A stretch of 9,619 nt of DNA from DATGXB01 sp035298905 (GTDB taxonomy: Bacteria > Cyanobacteriota > Cyanobacteriia > Cyanobacteriales > Nostocaceae): NCBI GenBank assembly GCA_035298905.1, contig DATGXQ010000548.1:1-9619 (forward strand). Direction: 5' to 3'. The translations under genes and the position numbers were made by a program. The notes beneath the pieces were generated by a model. That model did no database searches. It saw only the letters and a program-made list of their open reading frames with translations, and had not been told where the DNA came from. Shown here one piece after another: positions 6,034-9,619 of the stretch (positions are counted from its first letter, which is position 1; each line of letters starts with the position of its first letter).

Positions 6034-8982
6034 ATGTCAGACCAACAGCTAGCAGCATCCTTAAATGGACATCTTCCTCATCCCCACCACAACAGCCAGA
6101 ATACCATTCGCATTCGGGGTGCTAGACAGCATAATCTGAAAAATATTGATTTAGAATTACCACGGGATAAATTAATCGTTTTTACTGGCGTTTCTGGTTC
6201 GGGTAAGTCGTCTTTGGCCTTTGACACGATTTTTGCAGAAGGTCAGCGTCGCTATGTCGAGTCCTTGAGTGCCTACGCGCGGCAATTTTTGGGACAGTTG
6301 GATAAACCGGATGTGGAAGCGATCGAAGGTTTAAGTCCGGCGATTTCCATTGACCAAAAATCTACTTCTCACAACCCCCGTTCGACTGTGGGAACGGTAA
6401 CGGAAATTTATGATTATTTGCGGCTGTTGTTTGGTCGGGCTGGTGAACCCCATTGTCCGATTTGCGATCGCTGTATTTCTCCCCAAACCATTGACCAGAT
6501 GTGCGATCGGATTATGGAACTTCCCGATCGTACCCGCTTCCAGATTCTCGCGCCTGTGGTGCGGGGGAAAAAGGGAACTCACCGCAAACTTTTATCTAGT
6601 TTATCGTCCCAAGGTTTTACTAGAGTGAGGGTAAATGGGGAGGTTAGAGAGCTATCTGATTCTATTGAGTTAGATAAAAATATTACACATAATATTGATT
6701 TGGTTATTGACCGTTTAGTTAAGAAAGCTGGTATTCAGGAACGCTTAGTAGATTCTCTTTCCACCTGTCTTAAGCAATCTAACGGAATTGCTACAATTCA
6801 AGTATTAAATGATACATTTGATAAAGTAGCGCAGGAGCGACGTGATAGTAAGTATAACATAACTGGGGGGGAAAATAGCGGTATTTCCGAACAAGAATTA
6901 CCGTCAGAAATGGTCTTTTCGGAAAATTTTGCTTGTCCAGAACATGGAGCGGTAATGGAAGAATTATCACCGCGATTATTTTCTTTTAATTCTCCTTATG
7001 GTGCTTGTCCCCATTGTCATGGGTTAGGGAGTTTAAGAAGATTTTCCCCGGATTTGATTATTCCCAACCCTGATGCACCGGTTTATGCAGCGATCGCCCC
7101 TTGGTCAGAGAAGGAAAACTCCTATTATTTGGAGTTGCTGTATAGTTTGGGGCAGATGTACGGTTTTGAGTTGCAGACGCTTTGGAGTAAGTTGACACCG
7201 GAACAGCAGGAGATAGTTTTACATGGGGAAAAGGAAGACCAGATTGAGGAAGGCAGAAAGCAAGTATTTAAAGGTGTGATTCCGATTTTGCAACGGCAAT
7301 ATGAAGGTGGGACAGAATTAATCAAACAGAAATTAGAAGATTATTTAATTGATCAGCCTTGTGAAGTCTGCGGCGGGAAGCGGTTGAAGCCAGAAGCCTT
7401 AGCGGTGAAATTGGGACAATATGGAATTTTAGATTTAACAGGCGTTTCCATTCGGGAATGTCGAGCCAGGATTGATCAATTAAAGTTGAGCGATCGGCAA
7501 ATGCAAATTGCAGATTTGGTGTTACGGGAAATCAAAGCCAGATTGCAATTTTTACTCGATGTTGGTTTAGATTATCTCACCTTAGATCGAGCCGCCATGA
7601 CCCTTTCCGGTGGAGAAGCCCAACGCATCCGCCTAGCTACACAAATCGGTTCTGGTTTAACAGGAGTTCTTTATGTTTTAGATGAACCCAGCATTGGTTT
7701 ACATCAAAGAGATAACAGTAGATTACTCAAAACTTTAACTAAGTTACGTGATTTAGGAAATACATTAATAGTTGTTGAACACGACGAAGAAACCATTCGC
7801 GCTGCTGATCATTTAGTTGATATTGGCCCCGGTGCAGGTATTCACGGCGGTAATATTATTGCCCAAGGCGATTTACAAACTTTATTAGATGCCGAAAATT
7901 CCTTAACAGGTGCATACTTATCTGGGAGAAAAGTCATTAATACTCCTGCTGCAAGAAGAGAAGGAAATGGCAGAAGTTTAATTATCAAAAATGCCCGTCG
8001 CAACAACTTAAGAAACATAGATGTAGAAATTCCCTTGGGAAAACTGGTAGCGGTAACTGGCGTTTCTGGTTCTGGGAAATCCACTTTAGTTAATGAATTA
8101 CTTTATCCCGCCCTGCAACATCATCTGTTGAAAAAAGTTCCTTTACCCAAAGAGATAGATGAAATTAAAGGTTTGAGTGCAGTAGATAAAGCCATAGTTA
8201 TTGACCAATCACCCATAGGCAGAACTCCCCGGTCTAACCCTGCGACTTACACCGGAGTTTTTGATGTGATTCGGGATGTATTTTCCCAAACCATCGAAGC
8301 CAAAACCAGAGGTTATAAACCAGGACAATTTTCTTTTAATGTCAAAGGTGGACGTTGTGAAGCTTGTTCTGGTCAAGGTGTCAATGTGATTGAAATGAAC
8401 TTTTTACCGGATGTTTATGTGCAATGTGAAGTTTGCAAAGGTGCAAGATATAATCGGGAAACTTTACAGGTGAAATATAAAGATAAATCTATTTCTGATG
8501 TTTTGAATATGACCGTTGAGGAAGCATTAGAGTTTTGTCAAAATATTCCGAAAGCGGTGACAAGATTACAAACATTAGTAGATGTAGGTTTGGGATATGT
8601 TCAATTAGGACAACCAGCCACAACCTTATCTGGTGGTGAAGCGCAACGGGTGAAATTAGCGACGGAGTTATCAAGAAGAGCGACAGGAAAGACACTTTAT
8701 TTAATTGATGAACCGACAACCGGGTTGTCTTTTTATGATGTGCATAAATTATTGGATGTTTTACAAAGATTGGTAGATAAAGGAAATTCGATTTTAGTAA
8801 TTGAGCATAATTTAGATGTGATTCGTTGTGCTGACTGGGTGATAGATTTGGGACCGGAAGGTGGGGATAAAGGAGGAGAAATCATTGCAGCCGGAACACC
8901 GGAAGATGTGGCGAAAAATCCTCGTTCTTACACTGGGGAATATTTGCGGCAGGTGTTGCAGCAATATCCGGCAACTGTCTAG
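6034..8982 (+). CDS. uvrA: Excinuclease ABC subunit A
   Basis: UvrA is the damage-recognition ATPase of nucleotide excision repair; its dimer loads UvrB on distorted DNA in the cytoplasm. The 982-residue product is slightly longer than the roughly 940 of E. coli and has two ABC modules. Module I has Walker A GVSGSGKSS (52-60), signature LSGGEAQRIRLA (524-535) and Walker B with LYVLDEPSIGL (546-556). Module II has GVSGSGKST (676-684), LSGGEAQRVKLA (865-876) and LYLIDEPTTGL (888-898). Cysteine pairs occur at 141/144, 325/328, 443/446, and as an intact CX2C-X19-CX2C zinc module at 775/778 and 798/801. The pair opposite 325/328 reads CPEH (301-304), with His for the second Cys. Residue 899 is Ser, where many UvrA proteins have His (GLH). 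The ATG at 6034 is preferred over an in-frame TTG at 5998, whose 12 extra residues do not look conserved and would start next to the -10. Confidence 0.98.
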   Translation: MSDQQLAASLNGHLPHPHHNSQNTIRIRGARQHNLKNIDLELPRDKLIVFTGVSGSGKSSLAFDTIFAEGQRRYVESLSAYARQFLGQLDKPDVEAIEGLSPAISIDQKSTSHNPRSTVGTVTEIYDYLRLLFGRAGEPHCPICDRCISPQTIDQMCDRIMELPDRTRFQILAPVVRGKKGTHRKLLSSLSSQGFTRVRVNGEVRELSDSIELDKNITHNIDLVIDRLVKKAGIQERLVDSLSTCLKQSNGIATIQVLNDTFDKVAQERRDSKYNITGGENSGISEQELPSEMVFSENFACPEHGAVMEELSPRLFSFNSPYGACPHCHGLGSLRRFSPDLIIPNPDAPVYAAIAPWSEKENSYYLELLYSLGQMYGFELQTLWSKLTPEQQEIVLHGEKEDQIEEGRKQVFKGVIPILQRQYEGGTELIKQKLEDYLIDQPCEVCGGKRLKPEALAVKLGQYGILDLTGVSIRECRARIDQLKLSDRQMQIADLVLREIKARLQFLLDVGLDYLTLDRAAMTLSGGEAQRIRLATQIGSGLTGVLYVLDEPSIGLHQRDNSRLLKTLTKLRDLGNTLIVVEHDEETIRAADHLVDIGPGAGIHGGNIIAQGDLQTLLDAENSLTGAYLSGRKVINTPAARREGNGRSLIIKNARRNNLRNIDVEIPLGKLVAVTGVSGSGKSTLVNELLYPALQHHLLKKVPLPKEIDEIKGLSAVDKAIVIDQSPIGRTPRSNPATYTGVFDVIRDVFSQTIEAKTRGYKPGQFSFNVKGGRCEACSGQGVNVIEMNFLPDVYVQCEVCKGARYNRETLQVKYKDKSISDVLNMTVEEALEFCQNIPKAVTRLQTLVDVGLGYVQLGQPATTLSGGEAQRVKLATELSRRATGKTLYLIDEPTTGLSFYDVHKLLDVLQRLVDKGNSILVIEHNLDVIRCADWVIDLGPEGGDKGGEIIAAGTPEDVAKNPRSYTGEYLRQVLQQYPATV

Positions 8983-8985
8983 ATC

Positions 8986-9016
8986 AGGATTTACAGGATT
9001 TAAGGATTTACAGGAT
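8986..9016. repeat. 14-bp direct repeat just after uvrA
   Basis: AGGATTTACAGGAT occurs at 8986-8999 and 9003-9016, starting four bases after the uvrA stop codon. The 17-base period and the internal AGGAT reiteration mark it as one more slippage-type repeat. No terminator hairpin is formed by it. Confidence 0.8.
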
Positions 9017-9125
9017 GTTTGTTGGAGTTGTGAAGAAGTAATGAACTGCTAAGACACGAAAAGCGCGAAGGAAGAAAGGAAGAAGAATATTGTTAGATTT
9101 TGCATTTTTTGTCTGAGGCGTGTTA

Positions 9126-9174
9126 GTGAAACGTAAAGCTTTTAGTATATATAAAATACTGCATTACGTTTCAC
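9126..9174. repeat. 49-bp inverted-repeat element downstream of uvrA
   Basis: GTGAAACGTAA (9126-9136) and TTACGTTTCAC (9164-9174) are perfect 11-bp inverted repeats. After one A-A mismatch, GC (9138-9139) pairs with GC (9161-9162); after a TTTT bulge, AGTAT (9144-9148) pairs with ATACT (9156-9160) around a seven-base loop. The near-continuous 18-pair fold suggests a tiny MITE or REP-like element. Lying between uvrA and the minus-strand remnant, it could also act as a bidirectional terminator. Confidence 0.6.
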
Positions 9175-9204
9175 CATGCTTTATTTTAAGTATTAACCTT
9201 TAAA

Positions 9205-9417
9205 TCATCCGTATGGCAATTTATATTCTGTACTCAAACCATCTTCTAAAGGTAATTCAAAGTACAAGGTGACGTTTCCCTTCCATTCAATAACTGTCGA
9301 ACTGGGATATTCAAGAGTTAATTCTGAATTTTCATCTTTTTTGAGATAGTATAAACTAGGAGTTGGTTTAGAAAACTCATCTGGAAAAAAAAATGATTGT
9401 AGTTTACTAGTAACCGT
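9205..9417 (-). pseudogene. 3' remnant of an unidentified gene, no start codon
   Basis: Read on the minus strand, 70 codons stay open from 9417 down to a TGA at 9205-9207. The translation looks like real protein: it alternates hydrophobic and charged residues as in beta-strands (for example ELTLEYPSSTVIEWKGNVTL and YFELPLEDGLSTEYKLPYG at the end). No ATG, GTG or TTG lies in frame near its 5' end, and an in-frame TGA precedes it directly at 9418-9420. A nine-base A-run at 9385-9393 on the plus strand (three Phe codons) is a possible frameshift point, but no start appears upstream in the other frames either. It is probably the C-terminal part of a gene cut by an insertion or deletion near 9418. 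I do not recognise the family. It converges on uvrA. Confidence 0.5.
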
Positions 9418-9619
9418 TCAGGGGGTGATCAAAAAGTTGTCCTATATGAGATTCAACGAAATCAATACAAGAACCAGTATAGATTTGATTTTTTAAAAGC
9501 TATTTTGAATAAGCAAAATTGCTATACTGGTCTGTAAAATGGTTTTTTGGGCATTTTGGTCACGATTAGCTCATAGCATAAATCACTTCTAAGCCTTGCT
9601 ATACAAGCACTTTAGGCAT
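9418..9619. other. Non-coding, hairpin-rich sequence, possible insertion-sequence edge
   Basis: No frame of useful length is open on either strand. Two nested inverted repeats are present: ACCAGTATAG (9473-9482) with CTATACTGGT (9522-9531), a perfect 10-bp pair, and inside it ATTTTG (9502-9507) with CAAAAT (9514-9519), extended by GC/GC across one mismatch. A further small inverted repeat, GCCT (9593-9596) with AGGC (9614-9617), lies at the window end. The abrupt start, with TTCAGGGGGTGATC at 9417-9430 next to the broken gene, suggests the terminus and leader of an insertion sequence whose transposase would lie beyond the window. The family cannot be named from this fragment. Confidence 0.3.

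Noticed and set aside
6331..8719. Minus-strand and overlapping plus-strand frames within uvrA
   Set aside because: All are shorter than 85 residues and opposite or inside a clearly coding uvrA; no family resemblance.
8861..9052. 63-residue plus-strand frame overlapping the end of uvrA
   Set aside because: It starts inside uvrA in another frame and its second half translates the 14-bp direct repeat at 8986-9016; not a credible protein.
9539..9592. ATG-started plus-strand mini-frame (17 residues)
   Set aside because: Too short, no ribosome binding site, and a Trp/Phe-rich translation with no support from context.

Overview
The window looks like chromosomal DNA of a filamentous, Nostoc/Anabaena-type cyanobacterium. 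Six copies of the HIP1 octamer GCGATCGC lie inside coding sequence (starting at 1563, 2445, 2591, 3985, 6464 and 7090). The proteins have a clear cyanobacterial flavour. The gaps between genes carry the short heptameric and decameric tandem repeats typical of these genomes. This assignment is recognition from memory, not a database result.

Layout: (i) 1-513 is a long non-coding leader with a G-rich direct repeat, an 18-bp palindrome, a 12-bp inverted repeat and a small hairpin. (ii) 514-1047 is infC (translation initiation factor IF-3). (iii) 1048-1268 is a gap with a two-part hairpin that may end the infC transcript. (iv) 1269-4289 encodes a 1006-residue membrane protein that joins an MFS/nucleotide-transporter-like half to a long HEAT-like helical repeat half. 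(v) 4290-4580 is a repeat-bearing gap and promoter region. (vi) 4581-5420 encodes a secreted DUF928-type protein. (vii) 5421-6033 is a crowded gap: a MITE-like element with a heptad repeat inside it, a terminator-like hairpin, three more repeat families, and a LexA-like box with a promoter just before uvrA. (viii) 6034-8982 is uvrA. (ix) 8983-9619 holds further repeats, a start-less 70-codon gene remnant on the minus strand, and about 200 bases of non-coding, hairpin-rich sequence that may be the edge of an insertion sequence running off the window.

All four intact genes are on the plus strand but are separated by gaps of about 220-610 bases with their own candidate signals, so they are probably separate transcription units rather than an operon. 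infC (translation) and uvrA (nucleotide excision repair) are housekeeping genes. The transporter/HEAT fusion and the DUF928 protein are of unknown physiological role. I see no defence system, CRISPR array, prophage or biosynthetic cluster. The points of most interest are the transporter-HEAT fusion, the SOS-type box at uvrA, the nested repeat element at 5480-5584 and the decaying gene at 9205-9417.
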